Shown: piece after piece, positions 16,673 to 26,054 of the stretch
Layout: the number at the start of each line of letters is the position of its first letter
How positions within the stretch are numbered: position 1 is the stretch's first letter
Notes under the pieces: generated by a model
Seen by the model: the letters and a program-made list of their open reading frames with translations, nothing else
Told to the model about the DNA's origin: nothing
Database searches by the model: none
NCBI GenBank assembly: GCA_016936575.1
Contig: JAFGXQ010000208.1
Span: 1-64,000 of the forward strand
Source: Deltaproteobacteria bacterium
GTDB lineage: Bacteria; Myxococcota_A; Polyangia; JAAYKL01
Direction of reading: 5' to 3'
DNA length: 64,000 nt
Program-made: the position numbers and the translations under genes

Positions 16673-18109
16673 ATGACAAATCGCGTGCCTAAACGGACAC
16701 ATATATCCAACAATGAACTATTATTTGCAATTCTCATGAGTTTGCAGTTCTTTTTTATTATCGGCGTGTTCTGGATACTGAAACCACTGAAAAAAGCGTT
16801 GTTTATTCAGCAGTATGATTCTCAACCGTTCACATTTTTTCACTGGTCGATGAGTGCAGCCCAGACAGAACTGCTAGCAAAAAATATGAATCTGCTCGCC
16901 GCCTTCGCCGCAATGGTATTTTTTATCGCGCTGGCCAAACGGTTCACACGCCATGTGCTTCTCACCATTGCATCTGTGTTATCCATTGCAGGCGCTGTCA
17001 TTTTGTCAATTTGGCTGCAGACTGAAACCGCCGCATCTGTTTGGGCACTGTATATTTTTGGAGATTTATTCAATATGTTCATGCTGGCGGCATTCTTCGC
17101 GTTTCTGAATGATTCCGTATCTGCACATCAGGCAAAACGTCTATTCGGCTTCATTATTTTCGGCGGTGTATTAGGGGGCGCGGTTGGATCCTCGCTGACA
17201 AGGGGATTGATTTCGCATCTCCAAATGCATTACTGGTTCGCGATTTGTATTGGAATGATCACCGCGGTTATCGCATTGGCATGGGCATCCGCCAAACAAC
17301 TCTGCCACATAAACCACCCCTCCCGCTTATCGCAAGAATCCGCCGACAAAAAAATTGATACCGCGTCGTGCCGGGAAGATCATTCCACCGAATCAAAGAC
17401 GTCCGGTACGCCGGGTATTCGACAATTGCTGCGCTCCCGATATATAATGTCAATTGCCGCCATCGTCGCTTCATACGAAATCGTTTCGAGTATAATTGAT
17501 TTTCAATTTTCTGCGGCGGTCTCTCATTTCCTCGACGGCCCCGCGATCGGGGCATATTTTTCAACCGTTTACATGATGGTGAATATTGTTTCTCTATCTA
17601 TCCAGCTGTTCGCCACCGGCTTGGTCATGCGAAAGCTGGGTGTCACCCACGCCCTGCTCTTTCTTCCGATTTCGTTGCTGCTGGGCTCTGTCTCATTTCT
17701 AATTGCGCCGATTCTTCTGGTGGGCGCATTACTGTGTATTTTTGACAACGGTCTGAACTATTCCATGAACCAGTCCGCCAAGGAAAGCCTGTATATCCCG
17801 GTACACGCCAGCAGAAAATACAACGCCAAAGCCATCATCGATATTTTCACCCAAAGAAGCGCCAAAGCCGTAGGCGTAAATCTCACCCTGCTGCTTTCGG
17901 CCGTTCTGTCATTTAGATGGTTGGCGGCAATGTCGGTGTGTATTATTGTGTTCTGGATCGCATCGGCAGTATATGCCGGACGCCGATTCGATACATTGAC
18001 TGACAATCATTCTGACGATGGACCGCCCAAATGGGAAAAAAGCGAAAAAAACAATCCACGCGTTCCCCGAAAAATGCGACTTTTTCCAATCACGCATTTG
18101 AAGCTCTAA
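16673..18109 (+). CDS. NTT/TLC-type (ATP-ADP carrier-like) membrane transporter
   Basis: 478-residue polytopic protein with about 11-12 hydrophobic helices and a hydrophilic loop around residues 220-250. The stretch NYSMNQSAKESLYIPV resembles the conserved NxSxxxxxKExLYIP region of Npt1/Npt2 nucleotide carriers. The N-terminal block FFFIIGVFWILKPLKKALFI also fits. In obligate intracellular bacteria such carriers import ATP, but related proteins in free-living bacteria have other or unknown substrates, so I do not assign one. The last 79 nt overlap the Smr gene in another frame. Confidence 0.65.
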   Translation: MTNRVPKRTHISNNELLFAILMSLQFFFIIGVFWILKPLKKALFIQQYDSQPFTFFHWSMSAAQTELLAKNMNLLAAFAAMVFFIALAKRFTRHVLLTIASVLSIAGAVILSIWLQTETAASVWALYIFGDLFNMFMLAAFFAFLNDSVSAHQAKRLFGFIIFGGVLGGAVGSSLTRGLISHLQMHYWFAICIGMITAVIALAWASAKQLCHINHPSRLSQESADKKIDTASCREDHSTESKTSGTPGIRQLLRSRYIMSIAAIVASYEIVSSIIDFQFSAAVSHFLDGPAIGAYFSTVYMMVNIVSLSIQLFATGLVMRKLGVTHALLFLPISLLLGSVSFLIAPILLVGALLCIFDNGLNYSMNQSAKESLYIPVHASRKYNAKAIIDIFTQRSAKAVGVNLTLLLSAVLSFRWLAAMSVCIIVFWIASAVYAGRRFDTLTDNHSDDGPPKWEKSEKNNPRVPRKMRLFPITHLKL

Positions 18110-18732
18110 AAGTACATCCGATTCTCCAAAAATCCGCAGATGAGACACCTGAGCCAATCACTGCAGCATCTGTATCTGACAGCCCCATCGACGTTAAACA
18201 TATGTCTGAAGAAGATTTTGTTTTGTCACAAATGATGGACGGCGCTGCGCCTCTGGAACGCAAACACGCCCCCACGGAACACCATGTGAAAACGGGTATC
18301 CACGCGGTGGACGACTCAGAGCTGGTCATGCGGGAACTCGATGAGCTGGTGCACGGCAGAGGACATTTCGATATTGCCGATACAGACGAATATATTGAAG
18401 CTAGCATTAACGGCCTCGACAAACGCATCGTCAAGAAACTGCGAAAAGGCGAGTATTCCATTCAGGCGCACCTCGACCTTCACGGTATGACTAGAGATGA
18501 AGCGCGCATGGAGGTGGCCGCGTTCATCACCAAATCATACAAAGCGAACAAGAAATGCGTACTTATTGTTCACGGCCGCGGATTGGGTTCCAGAGATAAT
18601 ATTCCCATTTTAAAAGAAAAATTGCGCGCCTGGCTCACGCGCGGCGCAATGGGTAAAAAAGTGCTGGCATATACATCAGCTCGTCCCTTTGACGGAGGTA
18701 CCGGCGCAGTGTATGTACTGTTGCGTTCCTGA
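18031..18732 (+). CDS. Smr-domain protein
   Basis: 233-residue protein with a basic start (MGKKRKKQ), a variable middle and a C-terminal Smr domain. LDLHG is at residues 148-152 and HGRG at 181-184, both hallmarks of the MutS2/Smr nuclease fold. Stand-alone Smr proteins act on nucleic acids, some as endonucleases that rescue stalled or collided ribosomes; the exact role here is not known. The start lies 79 nt inside the upstream transporter gene in a different frame. No other in-frame ATG gives the typical basic N-terminus, so I keep it. The adjoining transpeptidase gene is convergent, 18 bp away. Confidence 0.85.
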   Translation: MGKKRKKQSTRSPKNATFSNHAFEALKVHPILQKSADETPEPITAASVSDSPIDVKHMSEEDFVLSQMMDGAAPLERKHAPTEHHVKTGIHAVDDSELVMRELDELVHGRGHFDIADTDEYIEASINGLDKRIVKKLRKGEYSIQAHLDLHGMTRDEARMEVAAFITKSYKANKKCVLIVHGRGLGSRDNIPILKEKLRAWLTRGAMGKKVLAYTSARPFDGGTGAVYVLLRS

Positions 18733-18750
18733 TGAATTCGGCTTATTCGA

Positions 18751-20658
18751 CTACATATGAATAACCACCCGAGTACCTGGGTTCTCGGTGGTCGCGATGA
18801 CGCCATGCACGCCGTCATTCACATGCGGCCCCGTCCAGAAAAATAGACGACGAGCATCTGCAGGAGACAAATTCACACACCCGTGTGACCGGACCCGGCC
18901 GAACCTATCGTGCCAGAACGCGGCGTGCAATGCGTAGCCTTCTTCGAAGTACTGCGTCCAGGGAACATCTTCGATGGAATACGCTTCCTCACCGCCATCC
19001 GGGTCGTCCATTGTAATGGTGACGTGCTTGTTGTAAATGCGGAATTCACCAACCGGAGTTTCGAAATCTTTTCGTCCGGAAGAAATCAGAGTGGCGAATA
19101 CCGGCGTTGCGCCTTCGTAGGCAACCAGCGTCTGCTCGGTTAGATTCACATCAATCCATCGTTCGGTCTCACCTACGTTTTCAGGAGGCGCAACCAGCGA
19201 CGCGATCCCCACTGCCCGCTTGGCCAAAAATAACCCGGAGCCCACCTCAACATAGTCGCGAGAGCCTCGCGAGATGGTTCCGCGAACGGAATAATGGTCG
19301 TACCTCTCTACACGGTCACCGTTCTTCAGCGGTCCGTCTACCCCTTGCCTTTTCAACATTCTCGTACCGCCGTTTACAACAAACGCTATCGGCAGCGTCA
19401 CCCGATCGTTCAGCAGCACACCTTCGAATTCCGAAGGCTTTGCCGGATATAATTCATCCGCTTTTATGTACCTGCCTCTCACCGTCTGCTGATAGGTTAC
19501 GCCTTCCCCCTGTACGGTCTTGTTCACACTCACAAAATACCCTTTGGCCATTTTCAGATGAACATACGGCGGCAATTCCGTGGGGGCTACACTGTTTTCG
19601 TCATTCACTTCTGCAATCGGTTCTTCTGTCTCGGTTGCGCTGTTCGTCGCTATTCCCGACGGTGGAGCCGGCGTAGTCTCTATGTTGGCAACAACCGCCG
19701 CTGTGTTGACGATCCGCCCCTTGTCGTTATCAGCTGCGGAATCAGAATCTGCATCCGCAGCTGTGCGTTGCGCGTTTTCAAGTACCCTGGCCAAGCCGTC
19801 ATCATCATGGGCGGAATCATCACCTGCCGGCACGGACACCTCTTCGGCTGCGTCGTTCGAAACGGGTTCAGAGGCGGATTTGACCCGATCAATCGCTGTA
19901 AATACAGATTCCGCTCGAGCAACTTCTTCGGCATTCGGTAGTTTCCAAAACTCAGCCACCCCATTTCTTTTCACGTACTTGTATTCATACGGCATTGACG
20001 CGTTCAACGTCGGCGCCGGCGGCGAGGGTTCAAAAGTGATCGGCTCTTTCGCCACGTTCACCCCTTTGCCGTCACAGATATATCCGCCACCGTAAATCTG
20101 ATGCCACCCTTTGGCGCAGCCTTTTTTTGATACGCGTTCTGACACGCGAAACGTGCTTCCCCGGCGCGCATATGCCAGCACTCTTGCATCTGTTTCAGGC
20201 TTTTCCATAATTTGCGTGTGAAAATGATACGCCACTGCATGTAACGGAAAATGCTTTTCGAGTTCAGCGTCGGTGTCTACTTCCAACTCTTCGCCGGCCT
20301 CGGCGATAGTGCGATCTTCGGTGGGTTCTCCGACGATGATGTCCTCTTTCACCTCTGCATTCGGCTTCCCCATATTTTCAAGTTCGAGTAACTCGGATTC
20401 ATTCACTAATGTGGGGTCTGCTTCTTTATTTTCTCCGACGTCCACGTTTCGCGTCTTCCGGGCCAACGGATCAAGCGGCGAACCGGCATCATTGTCCATG
20501 CATTGCCATACCCCAAAAGCCCCCAATAAAATAAACACCATCGGAAGTAACACATTTATCACGTTCGAACCGTTGCGGCTGGTCTTTTTCTTCTGACGTT
20601 GTCGAATGGGAGTGGGTGATTTCACTTTACGATTTCCCCCGCGCATTTTCGAAACCAT
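18751..20658 (-). CDS. Membrane-anchored L,D-transpeptidase with SH3b-like domain
   Basis: 635 residues. A basic N-terminus is followed by one transmembrane helix (about 34-51), an acidic low-complexity region, an SH3b-like domain (~140-200), a second low-complexity acidic stretch and a C-terminal YkuD domain. The catalytic motif is complete: HAAFW-HDRFG then SHGCVNLS with the nucleophile at C594. The enzyme would make 3-3 peptidoglycan cross-links or attach proteins to the wall in the periplasm. AGGAGA precedes ATG 20658. The long acidic spacers are unusual for the family and give it about twice the common length. Confidence 0.88.
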   Translation of the reverse strand: MVSKMRGGNRKVKSPTPIRQRQKKKTSRNGSNVINVLLPMVFILLGAFGVWQCMDNDAGSPLDPLARKTRNVDVGENKEADPTLVNESELLELENMGKPNAEVKEDIIVGEPTEDRTIAEAGEELEVDTDAELEKHFPLHAVAYHFHTQIMEKPETDARVLAYARRGSTFRVSERVSKKGCAKGWHQIYGGGYICDGKGVNVAKEPITFEPSPPAPTLNASMPYEYKYVKRNGVAEFWKLPNAEEVARAESVFTAIDRVKSASEPVSNDAAEEVSVPAGDDSAHDDDGLARVLENAQRTAADADSDSAADNDKGRIVNTAAVVANIETTPAPPSGIATNSATETEEPIAEVNDENSVAPTELPPYVHLKMAKGYFVSVNKTVQGEGVTYQQTVRGRYIKADELYPAKPSEFEGVLLNDRVTLPIAFVVNGGTRMLKRQGVDGPLKNGDRVERYDHYSVRGTISRGSRDYVEVGSGLFLAKRAVGIASLVAPPENVGETERWIDVNLTEQTLVAYEGATPVFATLISSGRKDFETPVGEFRIYNKHVTITMDDPDGGEEAYSIEDVPWTQYFEEGYALHAAFWHDRFGRVRSHGCVNLSPADARRLFFWTGPHVNDGVHGVIATTENPGTRVVIHM

Positions 20659-20835
20659 TGATTCTCCTAATATCGCGTTATGACAAATTAAAAATTAAAA
20701 TCATTACTTCAAACACAGTTTCACAATCCCTATTTCAGTGCCGGAAGTCCAGAAAACTGCCGAAATGAAAACGCTTGTCAGAAGGTGTGGTATTTCCGAA
20801 AAAAACAAATCGCGGTGAAAAAAAAAAGAGGAATC

Positions 20836-21207
20836 CTAAACGTCTTTGGAACCAAACTCCTTGTTGGAGCCCTGCGCGTCATCGGACATGTCATCGGACG
20901 GGTTTTCCATATCGTCATCCATGGATAAATCGTCATCCATAGATAAATCGTCATCCGGCGGGATAGACGCGTTCTGCATTGCCCGATATTCCTCAAGCAG
21001 CACTTTACCGCGCTCCAGATGTTCTTCAAGAATTCGAAACACCACCGGATTCGCCGCTCTGGGGATTAGTTGCGACATAAAACCGGCTCCGGATCGGTTA
21101 ACAACCTGGAATTCAACGTCTCCATCTTCTAGAAAAGCCGCCAGCAAATCGGCCTGGACAGGGTCACCTATTCGAATTAGCTCCACATAATCAGTTTGTT
21201 CGCTCAT
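20836..21207 (-). CDS. DUF2007-like small protein with acidic repeat tail
   Basis: 123-residue protein. Residues 6-75 match the DUF2007 (putative signal transducing) fold: VELIRIGDPVQADLLAAFLEDGDVEFQVVN and VVFRILEEHLERGKVLLEEY. The tail is a Met/Asp repeat (DDLSMDDDLSMDDD) encoded by an 18-bp tandem repeat. AGGAGG lies 6 nt before the ATG. Function is unknown. The gene is followed on the same strand by the L,D-transpeptidase after 177 bp, which probably contains that gene's promoter. Confidence 0.75.
   Translation of the reverse strand: MSEQTDYVELIRIGDPVQADLLAAFLEDGDVEFQVVNRSGAGFMSQLIPRAANPVVFRILEEHLERGKVLLEEYRAMQNASIPPDDDLSMDDDLSMDDDMENPSDDMSDDAQGSNKEFGSKDV
20911..20956 (-). repeat. 18-bp tandem repeat in the DUF2007 tail
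   Basis: Two full units of 18 bp (20911-20928 and 20929-20946, one mismatch) and a 10-bp partial unit. They encode the DDLSMD repeat. Such in-frame repeats can expand or contract without shifting the frame. Confidence 0.8.
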
Positions 21208-21374
21208 TCATTCCTCCTGTTGGGTAGCACCAACAAAGCGTAGCTCAATTTCAGTGCTGCGCCAGAGCAGAACCCGAAATATTTCTGCTTGAAGCCCCGT
21301 TTCTCGGTTCTTGCTTTTCTGAAAAAATCCTGTTATGGAATCCGCGACATTAATCACCCCAGTAAGGAGTAATA

Positions 21375-21827
21375 ATGGGAACTTTAAAGGATACGATTTT
21401 GAGTGATGCAAATAAACCCACTGTAATAAAAGATTGTGCCCTGTTGGTCGACGCTGAAGTCGCTTCTAAAAAAGGCATGACCGGAATGATGATAAAAAGC
21501 AGCTACAAAATGTTCAAAGCGATTAAACCTACAATTGTTGAGCAGGCTGTTGGCGTACTCCTGGACGATTTCGCCCAGAAGCTGGATGAGCAGTACGATG
21601 CCTATCTCTCGGCCGTCCCCGACAAAAGTCAGGCGTTCGATCAATGGGCAACCGCCCGTGACAAAGAAATTGCGGACCAGTTGCTTGGCGTAACCGACAA
21701 TATTATCAACCGGTCCGACAAAAATGCTATCAAAAAAATCTACAGTGGTTTACGCGGCATCGCCGAAAAAAATGTTGCCGCCGCGGTTCCTGCGGTCGGA
21801 AAACTCGTGATGAAGTACGCCGGGTAA
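21375..21827 (+). CDS. Conserved hypothetical protein (DUF6918-like)
   Basis: 150-residue soluble, largely helical protein. The opening MGTLKDTILSDANKPTVIKDCALLVDAEVASKKG is what I recall for the DUF6918 family. No catalytic motif, membrane segment or signal peptide is visible. AAGGAG precedes the ATG by 7 nt. It stands alone between the divergent DUF2007 gene and the downstream lipoprotein gene, with 153 bp on the latter side. Function unknown. Confidence 0.6.
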   Translation: MGTLKDTILSDANKPTVIKDCALLVDAEVASKKGMTGMMIKSSYKMFKAIKPTIVEQAVGVLLDDFAQKLDEQYDAYLSAVPDKSQAFDQWATARDKEIADQLLGVTDNIINRSDKNAIKKIYSGLRGIAEKNVAAAVPAVGKLVMKYAG

Positions 21828-21980
21828 CGCTATCGCGTCTCGTGTTTCATATCGTTTTCTTGCTCCTTGAGAAATATTTCACCTTCCTTACATCTTTTTA
21901 CGTCGCGTTGCGTCTATGTGACTGCTAACAATAATAATCCTGTTCATTTGAAAAATTGATCAGCCGGACCAGAGGAACAA

Positions 21981-23228
21981 ATGATACCAATCTCGAAAAT
22001 TATCCCATTTTTTATTCTTCTTTTGTCAACCGTCTTCAGCCTGGCATGTACAACGATTTCGGCCCCCTCTCTGGCGGAACGAAAAACAGCTGCAGATTTG
22101 TCAATGGCTATGCTGCAGAGGAGTGATTTTACAGATGCTGCCACTGAGGCTGACCGCGTTCTCACCGCCGATGCGGGAAACCCCTATGCAGCGTTGGTAA
22201 AAGCCATCGCTCAATATAAAGCCACAATGCACCAATTCTTTCTGGATGGACGCACACTGGTTATCGGTACCGCAGTAACCCGCAGCATCAATCAGCAGTA
22301 TCTGCAAACCATGTTGGAACGAACCGAAGCCGAATTGACTGAGGTGCAGCGACTGCTTGCCGTTGCAGCCCGGGAACCTGAAGTGTCAATGGAGTTATGC
22401 GTTGCCTGCATGAATGTGGATTGGAACCAGGACGGCAGAGTGACCCCTCAGGACAGTATTCTTTTCGAAGTAGAAGTAGACGAAAACAACCGATCCATCC
22501 AACGTGACGATCCCAGACGCAAACCCACATTCCGGATCGACTACGGCGATGTTATCTGGGCGCAGGCATTTGTGTCGTTTCATCTGGCCGCACTGAATGT
22601 GTTAACCGCATACGACTTCTCGGAAATCACCGCAAATTTCAATCCCAAAGAGGTGACCACCGCCACTCTCAAACTGATTCACCCCGAAAAAATAGCGTTG
22701 GCCCAGCGACAATTACTCGACGGATTGGCATTTTCATTGGCTTCCCGCGAAGCATATTTAAAGGAAACCGATGACGATCGAGAATGGCTCCCCTCTCCGA
22801 CCCAGAAGAACCATCCGATACCACTCGAAGTCACCGAAGAATTCTACACAACCTGGAAATTGGTCGCCACCGATCTGCAACGGATTGTAAGCGGAGAAGA
22901 AGCGTTCAGTGTAACCGAACTGGCCCAACTGGGCGATCATCAGTGGAATGAACCGCCGAGGGGATATATTAATATCGGCAAGCTGTTCTCCAATGCCAAA
23001 GACATTACCATCGACCTTGAGCAGCTGGAATACAACCTCGACGAGCTGGAAGACGCCGAAACCGCTGTACGGGTTGAACAGTTGCTCGAAGAACTTCTCG
23101 GTTTCTGCTATGTGAAACACGCCAAACCCACACCACTGCTGAGTCGTATCGATCGAATGAAAAGCGAAGTGGAAATGGGTCAGGAAAGCATCGAACGCAA
23201 ATTGAAATACCTCTTCTGGGTCAACTGA
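21981..23228 (+). CDS. Lipoprotein with one EF-hand/dockerin-like calcium loop, unknown function
   Basis: 415 residues. Signal peptide with lipobox ending at C23 (FSLAC), so a lipid-anchored envelope protein. The mature part is mainly helical, with a TPR-like opening (residues 35-70). One canonical 12-residue calcium loop, DWNQDGRVTPQD, lies near residues 147-158. It is followed by a conserved-looking WAQAFVSFHLAALNVLTAYDF helix that resembles lipoproteins of Myxococcota, from memory only. There is no enzyme motif. The M23 peptidase gene follows 107 bp downstream on the same strand, so a cell-wall or envelope role is possible. Confidence 0.65.
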   Translation: MIPISKIIPFFILLLSTVFSLACTTISAPSLAERKTAADLSMAMLQRSDFTDAATEADRVLTADAGNPYAALVKAIAQYKATMHQFFLDGRTLVIGTAVTRSINQQYLQTMLERTEAELTEVQRLLAVAAREPEVSMELCVACMNVDWNQDGRVTPQDSILFEVEVDENNRSIQRDDPRRKPTFRIDYGDVIWAQAFVSFHLAALNVLTAYDFSEITANFNPKEVTTATLKLIHPEKIALAQRQLLDGLAFSLASREAYLKETDDDREWLPSPTQKNHPIPLEVTEEFYTTWKLVATDLQRIVSGEEAFSVTELAQLGDHQWNEPPRGYINIGKLFSNAKDITIDLEQLEYNLDELEDAETAVRVEQLLEELLGFCYVKHAKPTPLLSRIDRMKSEVEMGQESIERKLKYLFWVN

Positions 23229-23335
23229 CCAACAATTGAACTGAAATATGGAAATTGCACATACGTCCCCTTCCCCTTGAAACTTGAATTTTTGCGTTGA
23301 ACATGATTACGTGCTCTGTGTCTAAAACGGTGACT

Positions 23336-24631
23336 ATGATGACAAAATCCATACAGCTCGTTGCAGCACTATTTATTTTTTTCGGAATTGCACTTTCAGG
23401 GTATGCCGTAGCTGCCGGAAAATGGCCGTGGCAGCGAAGAATCGGCAGCGATGTGGAAATCCATCATAAACAACAACACGAAGAACGCGTGAAACCCGAA
23501 ATGTGGCCGACGGAGCCGCCCTCCCCCGATGAAATTAATAGTGCGCAGTTCATTGCGGCGCTTCGCATTCTTTGCGGGCACCAGCGAGTGGGCCCTGAAC
23601 GGGGCCAAAAATTCGGTGCTGCCATTCTGACCAACGCGGCGACATTCGAAGTAGACCCTTTCCTGGTTGCCGGTCTCATCTACGATCAGTCTCGCTGCCT
23701 TCCCAAACAACCGCCGAACGAAACGCGCAGGTATGGTCTGAGTCGTATAGACGTACAGATGCACGCACCACATATCAGAAACCAAAATTACGATTACTGG
23801 ATATTCGAAAACGACGAATGGGTCGCCAAATCGTTATCTGTAGAAAAATATCCGTTCAATTTGTGGAAAGCCGCCAATCCAATATCGAATATTTACTGGA
23901 CCGCTGCCATCTTACGCGTTTTCAAGGAGCAGCAAACAAGTCTGGCGACGGCCTTCGCCGACGCATTTCAGCACAAACCGCATCGGCACTACGTTTCGCA
24001 TTGGTTTTTCGGCGACAATGTACAGAGTTCCGAACCCGAAGATCGGGTTCTCACTGCCAGGCGGCGGCTACTCGAATATTACCACGATACTCAAGTGGCT
24101 TCCGCCGGTGATTACCATGGTGTGCCGCTGGTTTCCCCGCTCGATGGGGTTCCGCGTATGGTGCTCGATGATTTCAACCGATGGCGTGGAAAAAAAAGAA
24201 CCGGCCACCGCCACATGGGAATGGATTTTGTATCGGAGCTTGATGAACCCATTCGCGCAGTGGCCGACGGAAAAGTTATTTTTGTGGGGGTTGATATGCC
24301 TAACGCCGGTTCGAAACGAATGACCGGCGAAGAAGCGACCCGGTTCGACCCCAGAAAGATGGGCGACGGTGGACGCTACGTCGCAATCCGGCATGCCGAA
24401 GGGTTGCGCACCTATTATATGCATATGGATACCATCGTAGCTGAAGATCAGACCCAAATAAAAGCAGGTGAAATCATCGGCACCGTGGGACGTAGCGGTT
24501 CCACCCATTCCGGCCCTCACCTGCACCTGGAATTCCGCGTTGACAAAGACCGCGAAGATCCCGCCGAATACATGCAGAAAGTCCTGGTCGACCCCAAACG
24601 CTGGAGCCAGACGCATGCAGGAGTGCCGTGA
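23336..24631 (+). CDS. M23 (LytM) peptidase with N-terminal transglycosylase-like domain
   Basis: Exported 431-residue protein with a signal-type N-terminus ending near AVAAGKW. The C-terminal M23 domain keeps the zinc ligands HMGMD (HxxxD) and HLHLEF (HxH). Long insertions such as NAGSKRMTGEEATRFDPRK surround the groove. Residues ~75-230 resemble a lytic transglycosylase: ILTNAATFEVDPFLVAGLIYDQSR followed by RYGLSRIDV. The catalytic Glu position (ESR) reads DQS, so that module may only bind glycan. M23 enzymes cut peptidoglycan cross-bridges or act as scaffolds. Starts at 23297 (TTG) and 23303 (ATG) are also open; 23336/23339 best fit the signal peptide, and ribosome-binding evidence is weak for all. 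Confidence 0.8.
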   Translation: MMTKSIQLVAALFIFFGIALSGYAVAAGKWPWQRRIGSDVEIHHKQQHEERVKPEMWPTEPPSPDEINSAQFIAALRILCGHQRVGPERGQKFGAAILTNAATFEVDPFLVAGLIYDQSRCLPKQPPNETRRYGLSRIDVQMHAPHIRNQNYDYWIFENDEWVAKSLSVEKYPFNLWKAANPISNIYWTAAILRVFKEQQTSLATAFADAFQHKPHRHYVSHWFFGDNVQSSEPEDRVLTARRRLLEYYHDTQVASAGDYHGVPLVSPLDGVPRMVLDDFNRWRGKKRTGHRHMGMDFVSELDEPIRAVADGKVIFVGVDMPNAGSKRMTGEEATRFDPRKMGDGGRYVAIRHAEGLRTYYMHMDTIVAEDQTQIKAGEIIGTVGRSGSTHSGPHLHLEFRVDKDREDPAEYMQKVLVDPKRWSQTHAGVP

Positions 24632-24785
24632 TTGTTTTCCATCGAGCTCCCGCGCGAATCGGAACGCCGATTGGAATAATGATGCGCTCTCGTTCGCTCA
24701 ACATATGAAAGAATCGATTTTTTCATAGTATTATTCGATAATTGCGCTATCATTAAAACGCTTAACGCAGAACCCGAATCACCAT

Positions 24786-26054
24786 ATGAAATATTTGAAC
24801 AACCCCAGTCTATTTACATCAGAAACCGCCGCGATTTCGCGTTTTCTAAATTACGTCGCCTTCGAGACCACTTCAGACGCGGCCAGCGATGCGTGGCCGT
24901 CTACGCCGGGGCAAACGGTTTTGGCGGAACATCTCGTCGAAGAGCTAAAAGAACTGGGAACCGAGAACGTCCAAATTGATGAAAACGGCTACGTTCTCGC
25001 TATAAAATCGGGAACGACGACAGGCTCAATTGCGCTCATTGCCCACCTCGACACATCGGATGCGTTTTGCGGAAAAAACGTGAAACCTCAAATACATACA
25101 AACTATGACGGAAGCGAGATTCAACTAAAAAACGGCGTCGTGATCTCTCCCAATGAAAATGAACAACTTAAAAATTGCGTCGGCCACACGATCATCACCG
25201 CAGATGGTACAACACTGCTTGGCGCGGATGACAAAGCCGGTATCGCAATTATTATGGGCGTATTGGAATATTTGCAGAAAAATCCCCTAATTCCCCATCC
25301 CACATTATACATTTGTTTCACTCCGGATGAAGAAATCGGGCGGGGTGCCGAGCGGTTTCCTCTCGACAAGGTACCGGCGGAATTCGGCGTTACCGTAGAC
25401 GGGACTTTTGTGGGAGAACTGAATATCGAAACCTTCGAAGCGTACAGCATAGACGTAACTTTCGAAGGAGTCTCTGTTCACCCGGGCTATGCTAAAGGAA
25501 AAATGGTGAACGCACTTCGTCACATGGCCCGATTTATAGAAGCGCTACCCATGGCACAAAGTCCGGAATCCACTGAAAACAAAGAAGGTTTCATTCATCC
25601 GGTGGCAGTTTGCGGGGATACGACCAAATGCACCGTATCGCTGATAGTACGAGACTTCACGAGTGCCGGTGCGAAAGAGAAATGCGGCGCTGTTGAATCA
25701 CTTGTAGCAAAAATTCAAAACCAGGAACCTCGTTTGAAGTCAAACGTCAAAATCGAATTTAATTATCCGAATATGTTTAAATATATTGAATCGCATGAAG
25801 AGCTTGTAACAAATATCAAATCTGCGATAAGTAGAGCGAATATCGTTCCATCGATTGTTCCTATCAGAGGAGGCACCGACGGAGCCAATTTAAGTAAGAA
25901 AGGACTGGTTACACCCAATCTGTTTACCGGCGCGATGAATTTGCATGGCCCGAGAGAGTGGGTGTCTACAACCAATATGGGGGTTTCATTCTGCACGCTT
26001 ATGAATTTGCTGATGAACCACAGCGATACCGCAAACCGGGGAACAAATGGTTAA
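24786..26054 (+). CDS. pepT: Peptidase T (tripeptide aminopeptidase)
   Basis: Cytoplasmic M20B di-zinc aminopeptidase releasing the N-terminal residue of tripeptides. 422 residues, close to the ~410 of the family. Metal and catalytic motifs in order are IAHLDTSDA (His/Asp), LLGADDKAGIA (bridging Asp), FTPDEEIGRGA (Glu-Glu pair), VDG after it, and a late NLFTGAMNLHGPREW with the last His. RGGTDGA for substrate binding is also present. Its final codons overlap the next gene's ATG by 8 nt, so a protein kinase is translationally coupled to it, an unusual pairing. Confidence 0.93.
   Translation: MKYLNNPSLFTSETAAISRFLNYVAFETTSDAASDAWPSTPGQTVLAEHLVEELKELGTENVQIDENGYVLAIKSGTTTGSIALIAHLDTSDAFCGKNVKPQIHTNYDGSEIQLKNGVVISPNENEQLKNCVGHTIITADGTTLLGADDKAGIAIIMGVLEYLQKNPLIPHPTLYICFTPDEEIGRGAERFPLDKVPAEFGVTVDGTFVGELNIETFEAYSIDVTFEGVSVHPGYAKGKMVNALRHMARFIEALPMAQSPESTENKEGFIHPVAVCGDTTKCTVSLIVRDFTSAGAKEKCGAVESLVAKIQNQEPRLKSNVKIEFNYPNMFKYIESHEELVTNIKSAISRANIVPSIVPIRGGTDGANLSKKGLVTPNLFTGAMNLHGPREWVSTTNMGVSFCTLMNLLMNHSDTANRGTNG

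Noticed and set aside
24657-24672. AATCGG-aacg-CCGATT inverted repeat after the M23 gene
   Set aside because: Six-bp arms with no T tract; compatible with chance in a 150-bp gap.
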